Of a DNA stretch of 42,605 nt, positions 33,037 to 41,892 are shown in pieces; within the stretch, counting starts at the first letter, position 1, and each line of letters begins with the position of its first letter. The stretch is taken from positions 1 to 42,605 of the forward strand of contig MDVR01000054.1 of the NCBI GenBank assembly GCA_001940725.1. Reading direction: 5' to 3'. Source of the stretch: Candidatus Heimdallarchaeota archaeon LC_2. GTDB taxonomy: Archaea > Asgardarchaeota > Heimdallarchaeia > Heimdallarchaeales > Kariarchaeaceae. The notes beneath the pieces were generated by a model, which was not told where the DNA came from, searched no databases, and saw only the letters and a program-made list of their open reading frames with translations. Both the position numbers and the translations under genes were made by a program.

Positions 33037-34185
33037 ATGAAAAATATGCCGTTGACTGTTATTACATGGCGTATTGGTCATTCAAGAATAGATACTATTG
33101 AATCACTATTATTAAGAGAAACCAAAAATAATGGAATACTTCAATCACTCTACAATGAATTTGGATCTATTTTCTATTTAGAAACTTGTCAGAGAATAAT
33201 ATTAGTTTCGAGCATTAATAATGTAAATAAAGCTAATGAGTTACGGAATTCATTTGTAAAAGCATCACATAACGCAGCAAATTGGGTTGAAGAAGGGGAA
33301 TTATTTGTTGGTAGTAAGGCACTTAAACATCTTGCTGAACTGGTATCTTCCCTCGATTCAATTGTTATTGGCGAAGATCAAATTCAGCATCAATTCAAAC
33401 AAGCTTTTGTTAACTGTGATAATTACCTTGATCAGAATTTAAAACAAATTCTACAACAAGTCATCAGAATTGGAAAAAGAGTCAGAAGTAGAACAATTAT
33501 TGGTGGAGGGAAAACTTCAATGGTGAGTTTAATCATAGAAGTCTATAATGATTTAATCAAAAATGCCAACTCAATTGGAATCCTGGGAACTGGTAAAATG
33601 GGTCTTGGAGTCTTAAATGTAACTTCACAAGTAAATGAAGCTATTAGTATATATTCACGAAAAGAAGAAAGAATGAACATTGATATCAATGGATACTCGA
33701 CCAAAAATTTTGATGATTTACAAACTCACGATGTACTTTTCACCGCCACAACTGTTGAGATGCCTTTGGTTACCCTTGATGTTATCAAGAAATTAGGTAA
33801 AAACCAAATTACCATTTTTGATCTTGGAATGCCTAGAAATTGCAGTCTTGAGATAAATGATTTAGAAAACGTGACTTTAGTTGGTATTGAGGATTTACTT
33901 AAACTATCTCATCACCAAAAAAGTAGTGAGGAAATTGCTAATGTATATCAAGTTCTTCAAGAAGAGATAGCATCGGTTCTAGAAGGTATAATTCACAAAC
34001 AAAAATCTACCTATTATATTTCATTGAGGGATGAACTATCAAGAATTGCAGTAAAATACAAAGATAATTTTCTCAAGGAAGATAAACAATCAGAAATTAA
34101 GTATCAACAACTAATAAACAAACTTATTCATGTTTCTCAAAAGCATTTACAGAATGCATTAATAGAGACTGAGGGCCATCAATGA
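33037..34185 (+). CDS. hemA: Glutamyl-tRNA reductase
   Basis: About 382 residues. It reduces glutamyl-tRNA to glutamate-1-semialdehyde with NADPH and commits carbon to tetrapyrroles by the C5 route. The nucleophile is Cys51 in FYLETCQR (Cys50 in well-studied homologues). SLDSIVIGEDQIQHQFKQAF, RIGKRVRSRT, the NADPH-binding GILGTGKMGLGVL, and IFDLGMPRNCS follow. A C-terminal helical dimerisation part completes the fold. The true start is ATG 33037, preceded by GAGGAGAG; the frame extends further back only into hemH. Its stop overlaps the start of hemCD by four bases (ATGA). Confidence 0.95.
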   Translation: MKNMPLTVITWRIGHSRIDTIESLLLRETKNNGILQSLYNEFGSIFYLETCQRIILVSSINNVNKANELRNSFVKASHNAANWVEEGELFVGSKALKHLAELVSSLDSIVIGEDQIQHQFKQAFVNCDNYLDQNLKQILQQVIRIGKRVRSRTIIGGGKTSMVSLIIEVYNDLIKNANSIGILGTGKMGLGVLNVTSQVNEAISIYSRKEERMNIDINGYSTKNFDDLQTHDVLFTATTVEMPLVTLDVIKKLGKNQITIFDLGMPRNCSLEINDLENVTLVGIEDLLKLSHHQKSSEEIANVYQVLQEEIASVLEGIIHKQKSTYYISLRDELSRIAVKYKDNFLKEDKQSEIKYQQLINKLIHVSQKHLQNALIETEGHQ

Positions 34186-35798
34186 AATTTATTACCATTG
34201 GAACTCGTGGTAGTGAACTGGCATTAGCTCAGGCGAATTTAGTCAAAGAACTCATTGAAACCAACTTATCTTATGAAGTAAAAATTAATATAATTAGTTC
34301 TATTGGTGATAAAGATCAAATATCACAACTTCATGCTTTTCGGGGAATGGGTGTTTTCACGAGTGCTATCGAAAAAGAATTATTAGAAAGTACAATAGAT
34401 TTAGCTGTTCATAGTTTAAAGGATCTTCCAATTGAGAATACATCGGGATTATATCTTCCTGCCTTACTGAAGAGACATTCACCTGGTGATGTTATTCTCA
34501 TTAAAGAATCAGCATTAATTAGTGAAGCTCCATTACAAGTAAGAACTGGATTAAGGGTTGCAACAGGAAGTCCTAGAAGACAAAGTCAAATTTTAGCCTT
34601 TGAACCATCTTGTATTCCAATTGATATTAGGGGTAATGTAAACACTAGAATTTCTAGATTAAGAACTGGATTTATTGACGCAATAATAATGGCTGAAGCA
34701 GTTTTTGATAGAATAAATCTTGAATTACCTGAAGGAATTAAAAAAATTAGCCTACCCGCGGACACTTTCCCCTGTGCACCAGGTCAAGGCTCAATTGCAA
34801 TTCAAGCTAGAATTGGCGAATTAGAAGATTTAAATTTCTTAAATGATAAAGACACGAACATTGCTGTAACTACTGAAAGATACATTCTCTCCCAAATAGG
34901 GGGTGGCTGTGATATTTCTTTGGGATTATTTATTAGAATAGATTCTGACAAGTGGAAAGCCACAGCTTCAATAGCCTCAGAAACTTGGAACCCATCGATA
35001 CCAGTATCATTGTCAAGAGCTATAGTGTACGGAAACTCGATTAATGAGATAAAGGAAAAATTAATCCCAATTTATCAATCTAAATTGCAACTTACAAAAT
35101 CAAATGGCTTTGATCTGTCAATTAAAGCTAGACGGATTATTATTGCGAGAAATCAAAAAGATAGTGAAAATTATAAAAATCTGATTGATAGTTCATTAAA
35201 TGCAATTATTGCCTCTGTACCTATATTTGAATATATTATTGACTATACGATGTTGGAAAATAAAAAATTGCTAAATGCATGGATCAATGCTGAATGGATC
35301 GTTTTAACCAGCCAACGGCCTGTAGAATTTCTTTCGATATTATCCAAAATTATTGATAGATCACCACTAAGGGTTGCGACTATTGGTCCTTCAACTGCCG
35401 GTAAACTTCGATCATATGGGTTTCCAGTTCATCTTGTTGCCAATGGCTCAATCAATGAGTTGAAAGAATTGTTAACAGAGGCCAGACAAATATATCCTGG
35501 TAATGTATTGTTTTTACACGGAAATGAAATTACAGATTATCCATCTGAAGACGCACAATCATTTCAAGTTTATACATGTGAAGAAAGAAAAATTAGATTA
35601 CCATATAAGCCAGATGATTTAATTGTTTTCTCAAAGCGAAGTGCAGAATCCATCTTAAAGGCAATTGGTAAGGATGGGGCAAAACGCTGGATAGCTATCG
35701 GTAAGACAACTGGTAACTTTCTGAAAAATAAAGTTGATGAGTTAGAAATCTCAGCTCAACCAACTCCACAGGGTGTTCTTAATGCCTTATTAAAGTGA
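34182..35798 (+). CDS. hemCD: Hydroxymethylbilane synthase - uroporphyrinogen-III synthase fusion
   Basis: The 538-residue protein combines two steps. Residues about 1-300 are HemC: TIGTRGSELALAQANLV, AVHSLKDLPIE, ATGSPRRQSQ, DIRGNVNTRI, and GGGCDISLG with Cys243, the attachment site of the dipyrromethane cofactor (Cys242 in E. coli). Residues about 310-538 are HemD: WIVLTSQRPVEF, VATIGPSTAGKLRSYG, LFLHGNE, DLIVFSKRSAESI, WIAIGKTTG, and QPTPQGVLNALL. Fusion would channel the unstable linear hydroxymethylbilane directly to ring closure. Such fusions occur in some bacteria but are not the rule. The gene start overlaps hemA by ATGA. Confidence 0.94.
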   Translation: MKFITIGTRGSELALAQANLVKELIETNLSYEVKINIISSIGDKDQISQLHAFRGMGVFTSAIEKELLESTIDLAVHSLKDLPIENTSGLYLPALLKRHSPGDVILIKESALISEAPLQVRTGLRVATGSPRRQSQILAFEPSCIPIDIRGNVNTRISRLRTGFIDAIIMAEAVFDRINLELPEGIKKISLPADTFPCAPGQGSIAIQARIGELEDLNFLNDKDTNIAVTTERYILSQIGGGCDISLGLFIRIDSDKWKATASIASETWNPSIPVSLSRAIVYGNSINEIKEKLIPIYQSKLQLTKSNGFDLSIKARRIIIARNQKDSENYKNLIDSSLNAIIASVPIFEYIIDYTMLENKKLLNAWINAEWIVLTSQRPVEFLSILSKIIDRSPLRVATIGPSTAGKLRSYGFPVHLVANGSINELKELLTEARQIYPGNVLFLHGNEITDYPSEDAQSFQVYTCEERKIRLPYKPDDLIVFSKRSAESILKAIGKDGAKRWIAIGKTTGNFLKNKVDELEISAQPTPQGVLNALLK

Positions 35799-35803
35799 TT
35801 AAA

Positions 35804-36784
35804 ATGACAAGAATGCGTAGATTACGATCAACCCAAGGGCTTCGAAATGCTCTTGCTGAGGTCAATATAACATTAGATAATTTAATTCTTCCAATTTTTA
35901 TAATAGAGGGACAAAACAAAAAAAGCGAGATTAGTTCTATGCCCAACGTATATCAACAAACCGTTGATAAAACAGTTGATTATGTCAAAGAACATCTCGA
36001 ATTAGGTATCAAAAGTTTCATTTTATTTGGAGTGCCAGATAAGAAGGATTTTGATGGAGCAGGTGCTGCAGATCCTAATGGTCCGGTTCCAAAAGGCCTT
36101 ACTGCCTTGAAGGATCAATTTGGAGATCGAATTACACTTTATTCAGATGTATGTTTGTGTGAATATACATCACATGGTCACTGTGGTATTCCTAATGATC
36201 AAAATTATGTAGAAAATGATCCTGCACTTGAAAGATTAGCCGATGCAGCATTAGCATATGCTCAAGCTGGTAGTGATTGGGTTGCACCGAGTAATATGAT
36301 GGATCATCGAGTCTCATCAATACGAGAACGATTGGATGATAATGGATTTATTAATACAGCAATTCTATCGTATTCCGCTAAATTTGCGAGTTCATATTAT
36401 GGCCCTTTTCGAGATGCAGCAGGTAGTAGTCCTGGCTTTGGAGATAGAAAAACCTATCAAATTGATTATCGAAATATCCGTCAGCCATTACGTGAAATTG
36501 AGTTGGATGAGGAACAAGGGGCAGATGCTGTGATGGTAAAACCTGCATTGGCTTATCTAGACATAATTGCTCGTGCTAGGGAAATGACCGACTTGCCTTT
36601 GTATGCCTATAACGTAAGCGGAGAGTATTCTATGGTAAAATTGGCTGCAAAACATGGTATCCTAGACGAAAAGAAAATCGTGTTAGAAAATTTAATCGCA
36701 ATACGAAGAGCAGGCGCTGATGTAATTTTAACTTACCATGCATCAGATATTGCAAAAAATAATTGGTTGGACGAGGAGGAATAA
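35804..36784 (+). CDS. hemB: Porphobilinogen synthase (ALA dehydratase), zinc type
   Basis: About 326 residues. It condenses two 5-aminolevulinate molecules to porphobilinogen. Cys117, Cys119 and Cys127 (VCLCEYTSHGHCG) form the catalytic zinc site as in E. coli (120, 122, 130). The two active-site lysines lie in ILSYSAKFASSYYGPFRDA and AVMVKPALAYLD, and AYNVSGEYSMV is intact. ATG 35804 is chosen; a GTG at 35795 that overlaps the hemCD stop (GTGA) is an alternative adding three residues. Its end (GAGGAGGAATAA) provides the ribosome site of hemL. Confidence 0.96.
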   Translation: MTRMRRLRSTQGLRNALAEVNITLDNLILPIFIIEGQNKKSEISSMPNVYQQTVDKTVDYVKEHLELGIKSFILFGVPDKKDFDGAGAADPNGPVPKGLTALKDQFGDRITLYSDVCLCEYTSHGHCGIPNDQNYVENDPALERLADAALAYAQAGSDWVAPSNMMDHRVSSIRERLDDNGFINTAILSYSAKFASSYYGPFRDAAGSSPGFGDRKTYQIDYRNIRQPLREIELDEEQGADAVMVKPALAYLDIIARAREMTDLPLYAYNVSGEYSMVKLAAKHGILDEKKIVLENLIAIRRAGADVILTYHASDIAKNNWLDEEE

Positions 36785-36786
36785 AT

Positions 36787-38079
36787 TTGGAAAATATGCA
36801 TCTAAAATCAAACATAATTTACAATAAAGCACTTGAGTTGATGCCAGGAGGAGTTTCATCTCCTGTCAGAGCATTAAAATCAGTAGGTGGAAATCCTTTA
36901 TTCATCGAAAGAGCAAATGGTGCATTTCTTTGGGATGTTGATAATAATCGCTATATCGATCTATGTATGAGTTTTGGCCCATTAATATTGGGTCATGCGA
37001 ACCCAAATGTGATTTCAGCCATCAGTTTGGCTTTAGGAAATGGTACATCATTTGGAACATCAACCCCTGGCGAGGTAAACCTTGCCGAGAAAATTGTTAA
37101 AGCTCATCCTTCTGTAAATTGGGTCCGATTTGTTAATAGTGGGACTGAAGCTGTAATGAGTTCAATAAGACTCGCTCGAGGATATACAAATAGAGACTTA
37201 ATCATAAAATTTGATGGTGGATACCACGGTCATGCCGATTCTATGCTAGTAAAAGCTGGAAGTGGCTTGGCAACATTAGGATTAAGTTCAAGTGAAGGTG
37301 TACCTCAAGATACAGCCAAGAATACTATTGTCTTGGCTTTAAACGATATTACTGCAGTTAAATCTGCATTTGAAAAGTATGATAATCAAATTGCATGTGT
37401 AATTATTGAAGGGGTACCCGCAAACAATGGATTACTTATTCAAACCAAAGAATTCATGCACGAAATTCAAAATTTATGTAAGAAAAATGGTGCCCTATTC
37501 ATTTTGGATGAGGTAATTACTGGATTTCGGATTGGATTAGGCGGTGCTGCAGAATATTATGATTTGAAACCTGATATTGTTACTTTAGGTAAGGTAATTG
37601 GAGGAGGTTTACCTATTGGCGCATATGGGGGTAGAAAAGATCTTCTAGAACTTATGGCCCCCATTGGTCCAGTTTATCAAGCTGGTACATTAAGTGGAAA
37701 TCCAATTGCGATGGCAGCGGGAAATGCAACAATGGATATTCTAATGACGAATAGTATTTATCAGGATCTTGAAGACATTTCTGAATCATTTGAAAGTCAA
37801 ACTTCATCATTATTCGCTGAAAATAATATTCCTTTGACAATCAGACGTATCGGATCAATAATTTGGCTAATACTTGATTCGAATAGTTCTCCGATGAGTG
37901 TCGAAGAAATTTCAAAATCGTCAGTTAATGAATATACTAATTTCCATAAATTTGCTAGATTAGAAGGCGTATATATGCCTCCAAGTGCCTATGAAGTTGC
38001 ATTTCTTTCAACCGCACATAATTTATCAGTGATCGATGATTTAATGGACCGATTAGAAAGGGTGGTAAAACAATTATGA
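36787..38079 (+). CDS. hemL: Glutamate-1-semialdehyde 2,1-aminomutase
   Basis: About 430 residues. This PLP enzyme converts glutamate-1-semialdehyde to 5-aminolevulinate. Motifs include ALELMPGGVSSPVRALKSVGG, LGHANP, FVNSGTEAVMSSIRLARG, KFDGGYHGHADSMLVKAGSG, FILDEVITGFR and LGKVIGGGLPIGAYGG with the PLP lysine at about 269. The start is probably TTG 36787: the GGAGGA at the end of hemB is spaced correctly for it, while ATG 36796 would be too far. The stop overlaps the hemE start (ATGA). Confidence 0.95.
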   Translation: MENMHLKSNIIYNKALELMPGGVSSPVRALKSVGGNPLFIERANGAFLWDVDNNRYIDLCMSFGPLILGHANPNVISAISLALGNGTSFGTSTPGEVNLAEKIVKAHPSVNWVRFVNSGTEAVMSSIRLARGYTNRDLIIKFDGGYHGHADSMLVKAGSGLATLGLSSSEGVPQDTAKNTIVLALNDITAVKSAFEKYDNQIACVIIEGVPANNGLLIQTKEFMHEIQNLCKKNGALFILDEVITGFRIGLGGAAEYYDLKPDIVTLGKVIGGGLPIGAYGGRKDLLELMAPIGPVYQAGTLSGNPIAMAAGNATMDILMTNSIYQDLEDISESFESQTSSLFAENNIPLTIRRIGSIIWLILDSNSSPMSVEEISKSSVNEYTNFHKFARLEGVYMPPSAYEVAFLSTAHNLSVIDDLMDRLERVVKQL

Positions 38080-39113
38080 AAAATTCGAAAGATCTAATTT
38101 TAGATGCGTTTAATGGTCAACAAAATAGTCAAGTCCCTATATGGTTCATGAGACAAGCTGGTAGATATCTACCTGAATATAGGAAATTTAGGGAAGGTAA
38201 AACTTTCGAAGAAATGGCAATGACTCCCGAAAATGCAGCCAAAGTGACTTTGCAACCAATAAGACGATACGATCTCGATGCAGCAATTATCTTTTCGGAT
38301 ATTTTAATCCCATTATATGGAATGGATAGAGGGTTAGAAATAGTTCCACAGGTCGGACCCGTACTAGAAAAACCACTGAAAAATCCTGAAGATGTTAAAT
38401 CATTGAAAAGAACTTCTCCAAAAGAAGATTTTCCTTATCTTAAAGAATCAATTCAATTAGTTAGAAAAGAAATACCTGATAAAGCATTATTTGGTTTTGC
38501 TGGGGCTCCATTTACACTTGCAAGTTATTTAATTGAAGGAAAATCAACCCGAAATGCCCTTCTTACGAAAACTTTTGCGTACAAATACCCAGATGAATTT
38601 TCAACTTTATTGAACATGTTAGCAGATATTGTTATTGACCAATTACAGGTTCAGATTGAAGGCGGGGCGGATGTTATTCAATTGTTTGATTCATGGGCTG
38701 GTTTTTTGTCTGCATCACAATATGAGAAATGGATATTACCGCATGTTCAAAAAATATTTTTAAAATTTGATAATACTCCAAATATATTATATGGTAGGGG
38801 TTCAAGTCACTTATTACCAATTTTTCAGAAATCCGGGGCAAAAGGAATTAGTATAGATTCAACTTTAAGTTTAATTGACGCTCGTTCTTTTGTTGGTAAC
38901 GATTTAGTGATTCAAGGCAATCTTGATCCTGCTGTGCTACTAACCAACCCAAGGATCGTTGAAAATCATACAAAAGAAGTTTTGAAGGACTACACTTTGA
39001 CTAATAATCCTCGTTATATCTTTAACTTAGCTCAAGGAATTGACAAAACATCAAAATTAGAAAATGTAGAAATGATGATTAATACTGTTAAAGAATTTAG
39101 ATTGGAGGAATGA
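38076..39113 (+). CDS. hemE: Uroporphyrinogen decarboxylase
   Basis: The 345-residue cytosolic enzyme converts uroporphyrinogen III to coproporphyrinogen III without cofactor. PIWFMRQAGRYLPEYR near the N-terminus is the family signature with the substrate-anchoring Arg residues. IIFSDILIPLYGMDRGLE, FGFAGAPFTLASYLIEG with the catalytic-site Tyr region, QLFDSWAGFLS, and NLDPAVLL with FNLAQGI follow. The length is normal. It begins within the hemL stop codon and ends four bases before the hemN start. Making coproporphyrinogen rather than precorrin shows commitment to heme by the protoporphyrin branch. Confidence 0.96.
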   Translation: MKNSKDLILDAFNGQQNSQVPIWFMRQAGRYLPEYRKFREGKTFEEMAMTPENAAKVTLQPIRRYDLDAAIIFSDILIPLYGMDRGLEIVPQVGPVLEKPLKNPEDVKSLKRTSPKEDFPYLKESIQLVRKEIPDKALFGFAGAPFTLASYLIEGKSTRNALLTKTFAYKYPDEFSTLLNMLADIVIDQLQVQIEGGADVIQLFDSWAGFLSASQYEKWILPHVQKIFLKFDNTPNILYGRGSSHLLPIFQKSGAKGISIDSTLSLIDARSFVGNDLVIQGNLDPAVLLTNPRIVENHTKEVLKDYTLTNNPRYIFNLAQGIDKTSKLENVEMMINTVKEFRLEE

Positions 39114-39117
39114 ACTT

Positions 39118-40488
39118 ATGGATGCAACAAAGTTATCTTATGAGCTTATTAATCGTTTTGACAAAAGGGTCCCTAGATACACTAGCTATCCTACTGTTCC
39201 CAACTGGACTGAAAAATTTGGACCAAAAGACTACATTTCAGATTTAGTGACTCGAAGTGAATTTGAGGATCCATTAAGTATTTATGTACACATACCATTT
39301 TGTATCCGTAGATGTTTATTTTGTGCTTGTACAGTTCTTGTTACCCAACGTGTAGATCGCCCTGAAAAATATTTGGAATATTTAAAACTAGAAATTGATA
39401 AAACTCGAGACCTCTTAAATTCAAGAGATGATGTAATTCAACTCCACTTTGGAGGTGGAACACCCACTCATTTGACACCTGAACAACTTGATGATTTGTT
39501 GGGACATATTTATGACAGATTTTCAATGAATGGAAATGCCGAGAAATCCATTGAGTTACATCCCAGCGTTACATCAATCGAACATATGGAAGTATTGAAG
39601 ACTTATGGTTTCAATCGTGTATCAATGGGTGTCCAAGATTTTGATCTTAATGTACAAGAGAAACTCAATCGATTTCAAACTTATGAAGAAACAAAACTAA
39701 TCTTGGATTTTGCAAGAAGTAACAATTTTGATGGTGTGAATATGGATCTAATCTACGGATTACCATATCAAACTACTGAAGGTTTTGAAGATACCATTGA
39801 TAAAACTCTGATTTTGAAACCCGATAGAATTGCTTTGTACTCATATGCTCATCTCCCAAATATAATACGCCATCAAAGTACTATTCCACTTGACGTGATC
39901 CCAACGGGGCCAAATAAACTTGATTTATTTTTGTATGCACGTGAAAAATTTCTGGAAGATGGATATGTACCAATAGGGTTTGATCACTTTGCACTACCAG
40001 ATGACGAAATTTCAATTAGTGTACATGAAAAAACTTTACGTAGGAATTTCATGGGTTTCACAACAAAAGCTGGTACAGATATGATTGCTTTTGGATATTC
40101 TGGAATAAGCGAACTTCATACAGCTTATGCTCAGAATTCAAAAGATATGGGTGAATATGAAACCATGATTGAAAAATATGGAGTTGCAACAATAAAAGGA
40201 TACAAATTATCAGATGAGGATATACTTCGAAAACAAGTAATAATGGACTGGCTGTGTCTAAATGAAATCGATTACACCGTCCTTAAAGAGAAGTATGGGT
40301 CCAATTCAAAGAAATTAATCAAAATTAGTGAAGATTTATTTCCTAATTTTCAAGAGATTGATTTTGTAGAGAAAACTGATAACGGTTGGAAAGCGACATC
40401 AATGGGGAGATTATTTGCTAGAGTTATTGCATCGAGCTTTGATGAATACTATGATGCTTCTAAGCATTTATTTTCAAGATCAGTTTAG
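39118..40488 (+). CDS. hemN: Oxygen-independent coproporphyrinogen III oxidase (radical SAM)
   Basis: The 456-residue enzyme decarboxylates two propionates of coproporphyrinogen III. VPRYTSYPTVPNW is the N-terminal HemN mark. YVHIPFCIRRCLFCAC places Cys62, Cys66 and Cys69 as 4Fe-4S ligands plus Cys71, the same numbering and extra Cys as E. coli HemN. This separates it from HemW heme chaperones, which lack this context. FGGGTPTHL, ELHPSVTS, RVSMGVQDF and NMDLIYGLPYQT follow, and GFDHFALPDDE near 290 is also typical. A GGAGGA site precedes the ATG. The C-terminal part has the usual substrate-covering domain. Confidence 0.96.
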   Translation: MDATKLSYELINRFDKRVPRYTSYPTVPNWTEKFGPKDYISDLVTRSEFEDPLSIYVHIPFCIRRCLFCACTVLVTQRVDRPEKYLEYLKLEIDKTRDLLNSRDDVIQLHFGGGTPTHLTPEQLDDLLGHIYDRFSMNGNAEKSIELHPSVTSIEHMEVLKTYGFNRVSMGVQDFDLNVQEKLNRFQTYEETKLILDFARSNNFDGVNMDLIYGLPYQTTEGFEDTIDKTLILKPDRIALYSYAHLPNIIRHQSTIPLDVIPTGPNKLDLFLYAREKFLEDGYVPIGFDHFALPDDEISISVHEKTLRRNFMGFTTKAGTDMIAFGYSGISELHTAYAQNSKDMGEYETMIEKYGVATIKGYKLSDEDILRKQVIMDWLCLNEIDYTVLKEKYGSNSKKLIKISEDLFPNFQEIDFVEKTDNGWKATSMGRLFARVIASSFDEYYDASKHLFSRSV

Positions 40489-40499
40489 GAGATATTAAA

Positions 40500-41864
40500 A
40501 TGAGTAAAGAAAAAAAATATAAAATCGTGATTGTGGGATCTGGAATCTCTGGGTTAACAATTGCCAATGAATTAATTGCATCGGGATATGAAAAGAAAGA
40601 TATTCTTGTTTTAGAATCAGAGAATCGTCATGGAGGACTAATTAACAGTTTGAAAAAAGACGGATATCTTTGTGAACAAGGACCAGAGGGATTGAGAGGT
40701 AATTCCGATAATTCATACCGATTATTTGAATTAGCAGATAAAGTCCCAATTGAAGTATCTGACGAATCCAAGGTACGATATTTAGTTCACAAAGGTAAAC
40801 TTAAGAAAGTTCCGAGTGGTCCAATTAGTGCAATAACAAGTCCATTAATTCCATTTTTTGGAAAACTTAGAATTTTCAGAGAACCTTTTGTGAAGAAAAA
40901 ATTGGAAAATGAAACAATTGAGCAATTTATGAAAAGGAGACTCGGCAAAGGGATTTTACCAATTATTGATGCATTTGTATCAGGGATACACGGTGGAGAT
41001 CACACAAATTTAAGCATTGAGCACGCTTTTACAACTTTAAAAGAATATGAAAGATCAAAGGGTTCAATTATTAGAGGTGCACTTTCAAGTTCAAAGGCTA
41101 AAAAGAAGGCAAACAAAGAAAAGGGAATTAAAAAATCGAAAAAGAAGAAACCTTTTCTCATTACATCTGATGCGGGTATGAATGGATTAATCGATGGATT
41201 AGCAAACAAAGTAAACATTGAATATTCTGAACCTGTGACCGCTGTAGAAAAAGAGGGAGATAAATTTGTTATTTCCACAAAATCTGCTACTTACAGTGCA
41301 TCAAAAGTAATTGTTGCAACTGGAGTTAATGGAACTCAATCAATCAGCATAATGAATGAGACAAAATTGGAAAAGGTATTAGAATCTTACGTCACTATAG
41401 TTTCATTAGGATTTGATGAATCTGCATTTGAAAAGCCAATTGAAGGTTATGGATTTTTGTCTCCTTCAAAAGAAAATACTTTTGTTATGGGGGTATTATT
41501 TACTTCTAGACTGTTTGCAGAACATGCACCTAAAGGGAAAGTACACCTGCGTTGTTTTATCGGTGGTGCAAGGCATCCAGAACGAGCTTCAATGGCTGAG
41601 GAACAATTAATTAGTAATATTTTGTCGGATCTCCAAACATTGGTAAAAGTAAATGGAAATCCCGATTTTGTCCAAATTATGAGAAACACAGAAATAGGTA
41701 TACCCCAAATGCAATTGGGTCATGAAAAATATGTTAATTGGAAAAATGAAATGGAATCCAAACATGAAGGATTGTATCTAATGGGTGTTGGATGGAATGA
41801 AATAAGTTGTTCTGGTTTGATTAATGAAGCAATGGATCTAGTAGAAAAATTAACCACTAATTAA
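40500..41864 (+). CDS. hemY: Protoporphyrinogen IX oxidase (FAD type, HemY/PPOX-like)
   Basis: The 454-residue flavoprotein oxidises protoporphyrinogen to protoporphyrin. The FAD-binding beta-alpha-beta motif KIVIVGSGISGLTIANEL, ESENRHGGLINS and the following EQGPEGLRG match HemY/PPOX. IHGGDHTNLSIEHAF, DAGMNGLIDGLAN and the C-terminal LYLMGVGWNEISCSGLINEAMDL complete the signature. A strongly basic loop (about 198-220, rich in Lys) is inserted between the substrate and FAD parts; it could aid membrane or nucleic-acid contact. HemY-type enzymes usually use O2 as acceptor. GGAG precedes the ATG, 11 bases after hemN. It is the last gene of the operon and makes the substrate for HemH, encoded first. 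Confidence 0.93.
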   Translation: MSKEKKYKIVIVGSGISGLTIANELIASGYEKKDILVLESENRHGGLINSLKKDGYLCEQGPEGLRGNSDNSYRLFELADKVPIEVSDESKVRYLVHKGKLKKVPSGPISAITSPLIPFFGKLRIFREPFVKKKLENETIEQFMKRRLGKGILPIIDAFVSGIHGGDHTNLSIEHAFTTLKEYERSKGSIIRGALSSSKAKKKANKEKGIKKSKKKKPFLITSDAGMNGLIDGLANKVNIEYSEPVTAVEKEGDKFVISTKSATYSASKVIVATGVNGTQSISIMNETKLEKVLESYVTIVSLGFDESAFEKPIEGYGFLSPSKENTFVMGVLFTSRLFAEHAPKGKVHLRCFIGGARHPERASMAEEQLISNILSDLQTLVKVNGNPDFVQIMRNTEIGIPQMQLGHEKYVNWKNEMESKHEGLYLMGVGWNEISCSGLINEAMDLVEKLTTN

Positions 41865-41892
41865 ATTAATATGCCTTATTCAAAAATTATCA

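Noticed and set aside
39118..40488. HemW (heme chaperone) instead of HemN
   Set aside because: The N-terminal VPRYTSYP motif, the CxxxCxxCxC pattern numbered as in HemN and the operon context all support HemN.
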